From contig JAGTJL010000002.1 in assembly GCA_020746875.1 (NCBI GenBank), positions 1,302,001-1,366,000 of the forward strand: a stretch of 64,000 nt of DNA, in the 5' to 3' direction. Position 1 is the stretch's first letter. Each line of letters starts with the position of its first letter. Of the stretch, positions 36,678 to 46,383 are shown one piece after another. Both the position numbers and the translations under genes were made by a program. The stretch is from Rhexocercosporidium sp. MPI-PUGE-AT-0058. Its lineage: Eukaryota > Ascomycota > Leotiomycetes > Helotiales. Under the pieces are notes generated by a model. It saw nothing but the letters and a program-made list of their open reading frames with translations, was not told where the DNA came from and did no database searches.

Positions 36678-38048
36678 TCACTTATCATTAATACTACTAA
36701 TAATAGCCAACAACGCACCCAGAACTAGCACACATCTCCAAGTCAGCAAGCGAATACACCTCATCCCATATCTCCTCACTCTTCCCGATTTGTCCTATCA
36801 AAAACAAAACACAAAAAAAAGCAGAAGAAATGGCTACTCACAAGCACCGGCGGTAGCAATATACGAAGCCACACTCCACGCCGTCTGAATCGTCGTCGCA
36901 TCACCCCAATTCTTCGAATTCAACCAGAGCCCAATCCCCAGACTTAATAACACCGGGGTAAGCACCACGATAGTTATCCTAGGGATGGACCAGCCAAGTA
37001 TGATCTCGAGAGAGAGCATATCACCTTCGAGGGGATTGGTGTTGTTCTTATTGAGCTGAGCTAGCCAGGACGCCCATTCCAGCTGGACTTCTCGAGGGCA
37101 GTCCCAGCTACTATATGCATGGTAGAATTCAAGCAGGGCTCGCTCGCTGCTCGGATCTACCTTGATGCGTCGATGAAGTGGGGTTTTTGGATGACACTTT
37201 ATATCGCGTAGAGATATCAGTCAGGAGGGAAACAAAGTAGCTCGCCTGTGCCTACATTCCAGTACAGTACATACCTGATAGATATTGAAACCCTTTATAT
37301 CTCTCAAGGAGAATAGCATGCCGTTGCCTCTGATTGCTACCGAAGCCCACCAGATAGAGCGGAAGAGCCGAGATGGTTTGGAGATCTCGAGGAGTCGTTC
37401 GGTAGGCACGCTCGTGACACGAGAAAACACCCCTACGACCACGTAATGATGCTTTTGCCTCCGTCCTCGACTTAGTCTATAGCCAGTACGTACTTGATCT
37501 ACGCTAGCTTCAACGTGACCGTTCGCGGAACCTGCAGCGGAAATCCCTGCTTCTGCTAACGATTCAAGATCTACACTAGTCCTAGACCGATGAGAATCAT
37601 TGAGAGAGGCCGAAAGACGGATATCATAATCTCCCAATACCGATTCCACCCGATCGTCATCCCGCGTCTCTAAAGTCTCAGTGTGCGTCTCCTCGACGTC
37701 AACATGAGGAGTGTCCCAGATAGGCAACTCATACTGCCAGATTTTGAATCCCAGGATTCTAGTCCTTACCCACGAGCGTCGGGGCAAGGAGTCATCGATC
37801 CGCGCGCAGCCTCGCAATTGCGTTTCCTCGATGTTGAGCGCGAAAACCCCAAAAGGCACAATTCCCAAGCCGAAGGTAACTTCAGTGTATTCGTGGAAGC
37901 GATCTAGCCTAGGTGCTGCTGGAAGAATATGTATATGTTCTGGGACGTTGGGTACTGGCTCTGCTACAACTGCGTTGCTGTAGGCCGCTGGCTTGAGACT
38001 TGGTTGCGGCGTGCTTAACTCAGGAATTTGGTCTAGCTGTGATTCCAT
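36678..38048 (-). CDS. unknown protein with two C-terminal membrane spans
   Basis: Three exons, 37275-38048, 36842-37196 and 36678-36724, give 391 residues from the ATG at 38048; the open frame above it has no ATG. The introns are 78 bp (GTATGT...TAAAG) and 117 bp (GTGAGT, branch TGCTGACTT, GCTAG). Reading straight through the second donor would stop after 4 bases more; splicing instead adds a hydrophobic end, FLGALLAIISSINDK, which completes a second membrane span. The first span is ITIVVLTPVLLSLGIGLWL. Before it is the block FYHAYSSWDCPREVQLEWASWLAQLNKNNTNPLEGD (38 residues region around 36990-37130), which looks conserved. The N-terminal 250 residues are polar. I recall similar uncharacterised fungal membrane proteins but no function. 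Confidence 0.72.
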
Positions 38049-38373
38049 TCTTATGATGCGAGGATTTGCTTGGTACTTGTCCCAGAGATGAAGTCTTAAT
38101 GTGAATGGTGGTTGGTTGAATCGTGTTCGCGGCAGGACATGAAGGTGCTGGAAGGCTGAGCTAGGCTGGGCTGGAGGCTCAGCTGAAAGCCTCGTTGGTG
38201 GCTTTCGGCCCCTAGCGCAACATCGAGACACATTCTGGGTTTTGAAACCCCTCGCGATTTGATTGTCAAATGTTGAATTAATTACAACGGAACTTGGTCA
38301 TAGCACTGGCATTGTTTGGATCCCTTGCCGTAGCGAGAAAGCGTTTTATGGCCGATGCTCCCACGTCTAGCAA
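38049..38373. other. short intergenic spacer, 0.33 kb
   Basis: This is the promoter side of the membrane protein gene and the 3' flank of the RS-rich gene. It contains an open but ATG-less extension of the membrane protein frame up to 38231. I see nothing else. Confidence 0.5.
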
Positions 38374-39728
38374 TTAATAAACTCCTGCCAAGCCATTATG
38401 CCCAAGTCCTCCCTTCGTCAAAACCCTACCACCAAAGTTCTTTATACGAAACCATCCAATAAGTGATTCCTGGAGAAGTTCTGCTTTACTCTTCCTCGCA
38501 TTCGCAGATACTTGAGAGCTACCAACCTCCACAAACTCCGCACGCCTCAAAACATCCAATTCCAGGGGTCCCAGATCGTTAAATAGTTCTCCAAATAGGC
38601 GACAAAATACTTGCCGGTATTTTACAAAGAATGGGCGGAGTTTACGGTCAATTGGAAGTCTGAACGGCGGGTTTGGATTGAGGGTTGTGATGCCCCTTGC
38701 AGTATTTCCTGGTTGAGTTTGAGTGAGACTTTGTGCTGGTATGTGAACTTGTCGCGATGATGATGCAGCTTGATTTGTAGAACGGTTGGTTCTTTCTTGC
38801 TGAGAGGAAGCGGTGTTGATCGGTGGTATAAGTGTAGGAGGAGACTTGTGGTAGACGTGGCGTTCTAGCCCAAGGGATGTGGTGTGGTTCTGGGCTTCAC
38901 GCCATGATTGTGGGTATTTGAGAGGGTTGAAGAGCCATGGGATTCTTGTCTGTGTCCTATGGGATCCTTCGAGGCTGGCCATTCGTCTACCTGTGGACGA
39001 AAAGAAGTTTGTTGATCCGGATCCTGAATTTGTTGAGCTTGCGGTGTAACTTTCCTTCTGTGGCGAGGTCGAGGTTCTCTAGTCCGAGAATTGGCGTCCG
39101 TGATCCAGCAAGGGACGAAATAGTTGTCGTTTTGCAACATATTTAGAGAAGGCGATCGAGACCTCTGCCAATGTGGAGATCGCGACCGAGAAATGTCTTC
39201 TTGAGGTGTATGTGATCGATATCTCTCTCTTGAAGGCGGCATTCTGCTCCGTTCAACCCTTCTTCTTAGAGAAGACCTCGAGCGCCATCTGCTGTCCCCA
39301 ACCGAGCTGGATCAGGATCTGGACCTGTGGGATCTCCTACCTCGGGATGCCCGCGACCTATAATCACGCCTATGACCGTAAGATGAACATGTTCGTGATC
39401 TACTAGCTCCACGAGAATAGTGCACGTATCCTCGTCTTTGGGGGGGATGTGATCGTCTCCTGCTTCGGCTTCTACAAGGTGATCTTGACCGGGCGAACAT
39501 CCATCTTCGATAATGGCAGGAGTGATAGCGGTCCCTGCGATCTTCATAATCACGTCGTTTCTCGCGCCCTCTTGAAGGGGAGCGAGTTCTTGATCTCGAG
39601 GTCCGGAGACGCCGGTGCCATCCGTATCTGTCTATATCTCTGGACTTGTTAGAGCTATGCTGTGCTCGATTCAGAATAATGAATTCTCTTGAGCGCGAGC
39701 GCCCACGGGAAGCACGCCTGGGAGACAT
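38374..39728 (-). CDS. RS-rich protein with C-terminal helical domain; in-frame TGA inside RS region
   Basis: The start is the ATG at 39728, just after a clear leader intron (39734-39794). The first ~140 residues are RS/RG repeats (RRASRGRSRSRE, SRSRTRSPSRGRE, RSRSPCRSRSRRRS), like RS domains of splicing-linked nuclear proteins. At 39312-39314 a TGA interrupts the frame (RSHRSRS-stop-SSSVGDSRWRSRSS), but the same frame then stays open and RS-like to about 38980 (RSHTPQEDISRSRSPHWQRSRSP). A 41-bp intron with GTAGAC donor and CACAG acceptor near 38940-38980 shifts to the last frame, ending at 38374. The C-terminal end looks helical and conserved (LRPFFVKYRQVFCRLFGELFNDLG, in part). The TGA may be a nonsense mutation (CGA to TGA), a sequencing error, or removed with a poorly matching 66-bp intron (GTCGCG...GACAG). 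Confidence 0.55.
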
Positions 39729-39733
39729 CTTTG

Positions 39734-39794
39734 CTGCAATTTAGTCAGGGAATTTGTCAACAATGAACGTATCAATAGCGAAAGAGTGACCTAC
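39734..39794 (-). other. 5' UTR intron of the RS-rich gene
   Basis: The 61-bp intron has a GTAGGT donor, a CTGACTAAAT branch region and a TTGCAG acceptor, and ends 5 bases before the ATG at 39728. It supports both transcription and the chosen start. Confidence 0.65.
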
Positions 39795-41063
39795 CTGGAA
39801 TGGCAATCTGTCCTATGAATTCGTCGAACAAACGTCACACCGAGAGCTTCATCAATCAAGTCCTCCGATGCTAGTGACAGATTGAAGAGCAACTACAAGT
39901 TCACTTTTGTGTGCGATGGATGTCGGCTTGTTGCTCAAGAGAAGTTGAGGTTATGGATTTGGCCAAGTCGATCTGAGTTGAAAGGGGTAATAACAACATT
40001 GTCTGACAACAGAACTGAGCACTTTCCAGGAAGGCAAGTTCGTTACAAGTGGGGAATCTCGCAATAAATTGCTGTTCACCATAAGTTGTCATAAGCAAGA
40101 TAAACTGATATTTCAAGCAAGAACCTCAGGGCATATTCACTCCGACCAGCATCATCAATACCAGTCCTCGCTTAACCTAAAAGAAGAACACCCACCAAAA
40201 CAAAACAATCCCAAACAAGTCTCAACCCCAAACAGCAAAAGCTCCACAGCAACTCCAACCAAAGGTTACCCTTACTCCTTAGAAAATCCCGACAAGGTTC
40301 TTTCAAGCCTATCCCTCTCCTCTATATTGTTACACAACCCTTTCACTACCTCCCCCACTCCCATATTTTGATGCCCTAGATGTAATTTTCGTTGGGTTGT
40401 AACAGCCCTGTGTTGCTTTTGGATTTTGTAGTTGCTTTTTCGACGTTTTTGGTTGCTTTGTTTGAATTGTCTGCCGGGATGCCCTTTAGATGACCGCAGT
40501 TGAACCACGCCGGCTTGGGTTTCCCAGAAGACACGGGGTTGGGTTAATTGTGGCTATTAAAGAGATAATTATTTCGAGATGAAAATGACAGGGTCGATAT
40601 TTTGCCGGTTGATGGTGTTGATTTATTATTTGTGAATAGTTGGAAAGGCACTTAGATGTGCACTTCACGGCATTAGCTTCCAGCGTCATTCTGCTATCTA
40701 CCGATTTGGATAACATGCATCTTGGGTTCTGAAGACTGAAAGGTTGAGATCATCTCAGCATGACATAAGAAGTCCTCGTTTTGAGTTATATTAAGAATAG
40801 ATTTTGAAGCGTGAATGTAAACCCATTAGACTGCAATATACCTTGGCTAAATAAAATTGAATTGCTAAAATCCATCGCTCGCTTTTATCACATATATCTC
40901 CCCATGTCCAACGCTAGAAATAGAAAGGCTCGCAACGCTAATTGAATATGCAAAAATAAATGCTGATGTGCAAGAGGCTCATCGCTGTTACTTAAAGTCA
41001 TCGCTCGATGTTAATATTCAAAATTCCCTCTCCGCTTCCATCCCCGATGTAATTACTGTGCAC
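39795..41063. other. intergenic, 1.27 kb
   Basis: This is the promoter and leader of the RS-rich gene and the 3' flank of the 492-aa gene. The stretch 40740-41040 is AT-rich. No gene is supported. Confidence 0.5.
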
Positions 41064-42542
41064 TCACCCCGGTGATAAGTACCTAACACCGCGATAGTAT
41101 CGATATAGTAGCTTTGGCCAAACATTCTCTCTTGGATCATCAAGGATCAGAACCCAGTGAAACTTATCCCAAAGACGGTCTTGCCGAATCGTGCCATCAA
41201 GCCATCGACCAGCCTTCTTCTCCTGCTCTCTCCGCCTAGCACGCCACTTCTCACTCATGATCTTCTCCAGCACTCGCATGTGAAGTCGAGGTCTCTTCAC
41301 TCTCGGCTCAACGCCATCACCTCGCTCAGACTCCTTCCATCCCAGCCAACCTCGCTGAAATCTCTCCTCGTCTCGAACTCCCGGCCACAAAGCCTTGAAT
41401 TTTCTCTTCGGCGACGCAACTTGCAACTTTCTCCACCCCTCATTTCGCGCTCTCCAATCCCGTAATCTTTCACGAATCTCATCCTTCCAATTCAACACCT
41501 CATCATGAAACGAGACACTCCTACAACAAGTCAAAAGCCCAGGCTTGACAGCATGCCAGCTCCCTGGGATCCTCGCCCAGCAAAGTCCTACTCTATCCCC
41601 TTTAAACACCACATCAAAGACCTTTCCCCAGCCATTCTCCCCAAGTAGATCCCCTTCATCGAACTCCATGGCTTCTCTCTGAGCCCAGAGACTGAATCTC
41701 GCGAAGTTGCGCTTGATGTATGTCATTTCCTCCAACGAGCCATCTAGTGTCCCATTAAAACCAAATGGTGTCCAGTCGCAGGAGAAATACATCTTGACGG
41801 CACAGCTGGCTCGAGTCCAGCCATAGTTCTGGTCGTGGTTTGGAAATGGATTGGAACGTTCGCGGGCCTCGTAATTGTGATCCCAGTTCTGGTCTTCCAG
41901 GAAGCTTTGGAGATGGTTTATGATAGTGGTTGGGCTGATGGGCTCGGGTATTGAGGGCCGGGTATGCGCTCTTGGAGCTGTATTGATTGTGAGGAGTTGG
42001 GGATGATGTGAGTCAGGTTGCGGGATGGCGTATTTTCGGCGTTCGGAAGTCAGTGGTGATGAGTCGGAGAGGTTGTTGTGGTGGACGTTCTTGTGGATTC
42101 TGCGGTGGAAGTGGATGGGACCATGGTGTTTTTCCTTATGGGCATTGACGTCTGTGGAGCTAGGTTCTTGGCTCTGGGAAGTAGATGATGTACCCTGCGA
42201 TGGAAGTTCATCAAACCTGGTCGTGTGCTCGATATCTTCAGAAGAGGACTTGGGAGTAAGTGCACCGATGTCTTGAGAGACTGAAAACAAGGCTGTGGTA
42301 CTGCCTTTTGCCGCCGTATCAGCTGAACTCTGGACGGCACTCTGCTTAGTTTCGACAGTGAAGCTGCTGTCTTTGACTTTTGTACACTTTGCGTTGTGAA
42401 TTTCCTGTAAAAAGGAGATCTGAGGAGTTTTGAGGTAGGTGATTGGTCTGGTATTGATGAATCGATATCTTATATTGGCGTGAGCAACAATCGGGGGAAT
42501 CAGAGATGTTAACCATCCTTTTCTCGGAACGGTTGTTGCCAT
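41064..42542 (-). CDS. unknown 492-residue basic protein
   Basis: A single exon starts at the ATG at 42542 (the frame above offers only TTG). The N-terminus is basic and mildly amphipathic, a polar Ser/Thr/His-rich linker follows, and the C-terminal 280 residues look folded. That part is rich in Trp, Arg and aromatics: SFLEDQNWDHNYEARERSNP, YFSCDWTPFGFNGTLDGS, FARFSLWAQREAMEFDEGDL, WHAVKPGLLTCCRSVSFHDE and a very basic helical end (MSEKWRARRREQEKKAGRW). I do not recognise a domain. It has no signal peptide or membrane span. The intact length and the aromatic-rich C-terminal half argue for a real gene. Confidence 0.7.
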   Translation of the reverse strand: MATTVPRKGWLTSLIPPIVAHANIRYRFINTRPITYLKTPQISFLQEIHNAKCTKVKDSSFTVETKQSAVQSSADTAAKGSTTALFSVSQDIGALTPKSSSEDIEHTTRFDELPSQGTSSTSQSQEPSSTDVNAHKEKHHGPIHFHRRIHKNVHHNNLSDSSPLTSERRKYAIPQPDSHHPQLLTINTAPRAHTRPSIPEPISPTTIINHLQSFLEDQNWDHNYEARERSNPFPNHDQNYGWTRASCAVKMYFSCDWTPFGFNGTLDGSLEEMTYIKRNFARFSLWAQREAMEFDEGDLLGENGWGKVFDVVFKGDRVGLCWARIPGSWHAVKPGLLTCCRSVSFHDEVLNWKDEIRERLRDWRARNEGWRKLQVASPKRKFKALWPGVRDEERFQRGWLGWKESERGDGVEPRVKRPRLHMRVLEKIMSEKWRARRREQEKKAGRWLDGTIRQDRLWDKFHWVLILDDPRENVWPKLLYRYYRGVRYLSPG

Positions 42543-43786
42543 ACCTTGAAGAGGTGTCAAGAGGGTTTGTGGTGATCTGAGATATCCGAATAATGACCGG
42601 AAATTGATGGGTTATGTGTTCTGCAGGCTGAAGCACTGTGATGTGATGGTGCAGGGTAAATGAGTTGGAATGTTCATCCAAATTTTGATGTCTACTGAGA
42701 TGTCAACAGGTAGAGGTTGATGTTGAATGCCTGTCGAGAGGCAGTAGGGTGAGAGTTGAGAAGGATGTGACTAACCGTCGAGGGCGCGAGGAAATTCTGT
42801 GTCGAGATAGCAATTCAAAGCGATCTAAGTTCGATGGTGGTAGCTTAGGATGATGATCGAATGCTGAATATCAAAGTTTGTGGCCAGGGCAAGCTCGATT
42901 TTCGTAAGAACTGCTCAATACTCACGGGGAATACGGGAGTTGGAGAAAGAAGGGGGGCGTTTGGAAAACGTGGGTCTGTTAGGAAGGCGTCGTCGAAGTA
43001 AGATCTTTTGTATTTGTCGAAAGCTCTGTAGGATGGAGAACGCTCTAGTGATTGTCGACGAAGCCTTGGGGAAAGAGTTGATTGTTCTGGTCAGGAGAAG
43101 ATGGACACGTTGATGAATAGTAAGGAGTGGCAGAAGGCGACGTAAGAGAGGACTTCTTTCAAAGCCCTTGAAAAAAATTAAGGAGTGGTGAATAAGCTCA
43201 GAGCCGGAAGGAAGGGGGCGGTAGAGTCGCTTCCAGCAGCCCATAGAGTCTAAGGACAGGTCTCGCCTTGTCGGACTGGTTTGGTGGAATTGAGAGAAAC
43301 TAACTTTTCAATAAAGAGAGAAACGATCTTATGGTTATATATGTACCCGCAGATAAATATAGAGAGAGTGTAGTGTGTAAACTTCAGTAGAGAAAGATGG
43401 TTCCACTGGGGCTTTCAATCAGGAACAAAGCAACGATATTAAATAGGAACGAAAGAGAACGAAAGATTCTACGTATCTTCTCATGGTGACGACAGTGTTG
43501 GGAGAACATCAATGAATTGACTCATGGACCGAGAGACATACCATGCTAGTCTCGTCGGAAGACAGAGCAGAATGAAAGGCATAAAATTCTGAAGGTAAAA
43601 CATCATGTAGCATTGCTAATCTTGGTATCCGAGGTATTCAGAACGGAATTCAAACATGGTCATAGAACTATCATCCCCAGAACTCCTTCCCAATGCACTT
43701 AATCTCGCGCCATAAGCAAAACTCAACCATCAGCCAAAAAGGTTGCCACGTAACTCCCTAACTTCAACTCCGGGTCACACTTAGCA
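42543..43786. other. intergenic, 1.24 kb
   Basis: This is the upstream region of the 492-aa gene and the 3' flank of the homeobox gene. A minus-strand frame of about 110 codons near 42915-43245 is basic and Ser/Leu-rich but has no clear downstream exon; it is probably leader or chance. Confidence 0.45.
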
Positions 43787-45855
43787 CTACCGCCAATTTC
43801 CTTGACTCAGGGAGAGCAATCCTTGAATGCAATCCAGGTCACCCTTCTTGCTCGGACTAACTTCGCCACGCATGAACTTCTCAACTTCCTCACCTACTTC
43901 CGCATTGCTATTCTCCGCATCCTCGAAGATTGCATGCTCGACCGCTGCTTTTCGTTTCCGGTTTCTATTTCCACCAAAATCGGCATGGCTTGGGATGTTG
44001 TTGTTCTCGCCGAGCACGGCTCGAGATTGAGGTCGCTTGTCTGATCGACCACTCGGTAATGGCCTACGGCGGGGGTTTCCTCCACCTTCACGTGGAACCC
44101 AGTTCTCCTTATCTGAATCTCCAGAAGGCGAACGCAAGAGACCGTCCTTGGTGTATTCTATTGGGTCTTGAGCGACCTTTGAAGAAGTCTGGCTGGGGTT
44201 TTGTAATCTGGCAAGACTTGAAACTGCTCTACCGAGCTTCTGTTTCTTTCCTTGCTTAGCCGAATCATGCTTCGCAGCCGGTGCATTCCGCTTGTTTGGG
44301 TTCGCCTTTAGAGCGGCATTGCTACTGGATCGAATAAGACTGATGGCTGCCACGGCAGAGCCATGCGATTCATTCTCGGCTAGTGTGGTAAGCTCGTCAC
44401 GAACTTCTCCGTCACAGCAGGTCTCCCATGTGCGAGCGTCTCTCGAGCGTCCGGTAGGTAGTCGTGGCATTGATGATGTACTCGATTTGGTCATTGAAGG
44501 ACGTGGTCCGAAATTGATAGCGCTTTGGCTTCTCTGGAGGCCCGTTCTTCTCTGTGGTAGCATAGAAGCTGAGGATGAAGTAGGACGAGGAGCATATTGA
44601 CGTGGTGGTGATGGAGCAGATGAAATGAGTTCTGCCTTGCCGTCCAAGGACAGCGACAGTCGCACTTGAGATGATGTCGAGGATACAGTCTCATCAATAC
44701 GTTCGGGGCACGAATTTGGCTGTAATACTTTAGAACTAGTTCATCCGTTAGTATTTGAGTCTTCTAAGTAGACATGGTAGACTTACATGGCCGGTGTAGT
44801 GAAAGCAGGAAGTTGAGATGATGAAGGGGTAGAAAAAGAGCTGTTGTAAGCATTCCAGCGATTTGCGAGGTATCCAGGGGTCGACGAGAATGACTTGGTG
44901 GTGGTGTCGGGCATGGAAAAGGAGCTAGACTCGTTGACAGAAGTTCCAGATGAAGCTCGACGAAGCAACTGTGGTGGCAGAGTTACAGCAACCTCCTCCA
45001 CAACAGCTTTCACCTCTGCTTCGATTTCCTTTTCGGTTTCCACTGGGATTCCTACTGGCTTGGGCAGCGAAAGCTCAGGTACCTCATCTTGGCAGCTTTC
45101 TGGTTGTTCCTGACTTACAACAGCCTCTACTTCTGAACTGGGCTCTGTCTCCTCGGTACTTGGACTGCTACTGTATCCCGCCATAGATGCTGGGTCAGAA
45201 GACAATGCAGCCATACCTCCCAGTCCAAATGCGGCAATTTCGTGTGGCAGAAGTGGGCGAGATTTGCGTCTGTTTATCTGTCTTCTGTTCTGAAACCATA
45301 TCTGGAAAGTAGTCAGTCTCTAGAACGTACCCATGCGACGCGATTAGTATTCCAAGGTTCGCGTCTAGGACGGGAAGTCTGACCTGTACTTCTTTCTCAT
45401 TCAAGGACACCTTCTCTACTATATCCGCGCGTGCTGCTTTATTTGGCTTTGGATTCTGTTTATACTCGGCCTCGAGGATTGCCTGGTCCGCTGGACTATG
45501 GTAGAGAATATCAGCGAAAGTCCAAACTTAATTGCAACAACACCCAGTAATAAGGGACCCCCATTTTTTGCAAGAATGTCCACGAGTATGAGAACTATTG
45601 CGAAAAGAATAGCGAATACAACACTTGATATAAGTGTCTGCCCATAACGTACCTAGTCCTCTTCCTCTTCTGCTTATTGTCCGCCCTTCCCTCAGAATCA
45701 CCCAACCTCTCTCCCCTAGCCACATATCCAGCAGACAGTTCCAAGCATGTCTCGAAATCCCCTTCACCAGAGCTTGAATCCGAACGGATGCGGCTTGCTG
45801 TGGCCGGGGCAGCAGAAGAAAGGCGGCGGGGTGGAGGTAGAGTCGCGTCACTCAT
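43787..45855 (-). CDS. homeobox transcription factor, Yox1/Yhp1-like
   Basis: Four exons, 45653-45855, 45384-45495, 44787-45301 and 43787-44735, join in phase over introns of 157, 82 and 51 bp and give 592 residues from the ATG at 45855. The homeodomain spans residues ~62-122 and is split by two introns: KRKRT, SPADQAILEAEYKQNPKPNK, ARADIVEKVSLNEKEVQ and the recognition helix IWFQNRRQINRRKSRP. WFQNRR is intact. The C-terminal half is Ser/Pro-rich and disordered, with a DKENWVP motif and a basic cluster (RNRKRKAA). The fungal single-homeodomain class with NPKPNK and IWFQNRRQ resembles Yox1/Yhp1, repressors of M/G1 genes in yeast. That functional link is inferred; the homeodomain is certain. 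Confidence 0.92.
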
Positions 45856-46383
45856 TTTGGTTGATATTCATAACATACCAATACGTGTAACGGTATAAGC
45901 TGTATTGAATATTCTTTGAAAAGTATCCGGGCGGTAGTTGGGTTGTGGATGGTCAATTGACGTGGTGATATGGTGAGATGTGATGGGGATATTGAAGAGT
46001 GGAAGTCGCGTTGAAGTGCAAATCGCGAGGCGTGTAGGCCGAAGAAATTCCGCCCCACCCAACCCACTTCAGGCTCTTAGTCAACATCACGTCCCCATCT
46101 CGCATCAACACAGCAACAAAAGTCTTGAGACCTGAAATTTGAATTTTCGCGTTTACAAGTTTCACATTGTTTCGCAGTCTTTCACGTAATTATATCTGAT
46201 TACGAACCTGCATTGAGGTCGAAGTCGCCCTAAGTTGTACTAGACAGGGTGACTTTCACTAAGAATTATCATTGTTTTGACGTCTATTCGTTTCCGGTCT
46301 GGACTCGACTAATTGCCAGTAGATTATTCTAGACTCCCAATTTTTTGCTAAGTCTCAGACCAGTCTCCCGCTCCCAGCTACTT
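45856..46383. other. intergenic, 0.53 kb
   Basis: This is the promoter of the homeobox gene and the 3' end of the carboxypeptidase gene, both minus strand. No coding sequence is supported. Confidence 0.55.

Noticed and set aside
42915..43245. Basic 109-codon minus-strand frame beginning MGCWKRLYRP
   Set aside because: Looks mildly protein-like, but no exon joins it to the 492-aa gene and no family match is known to me.
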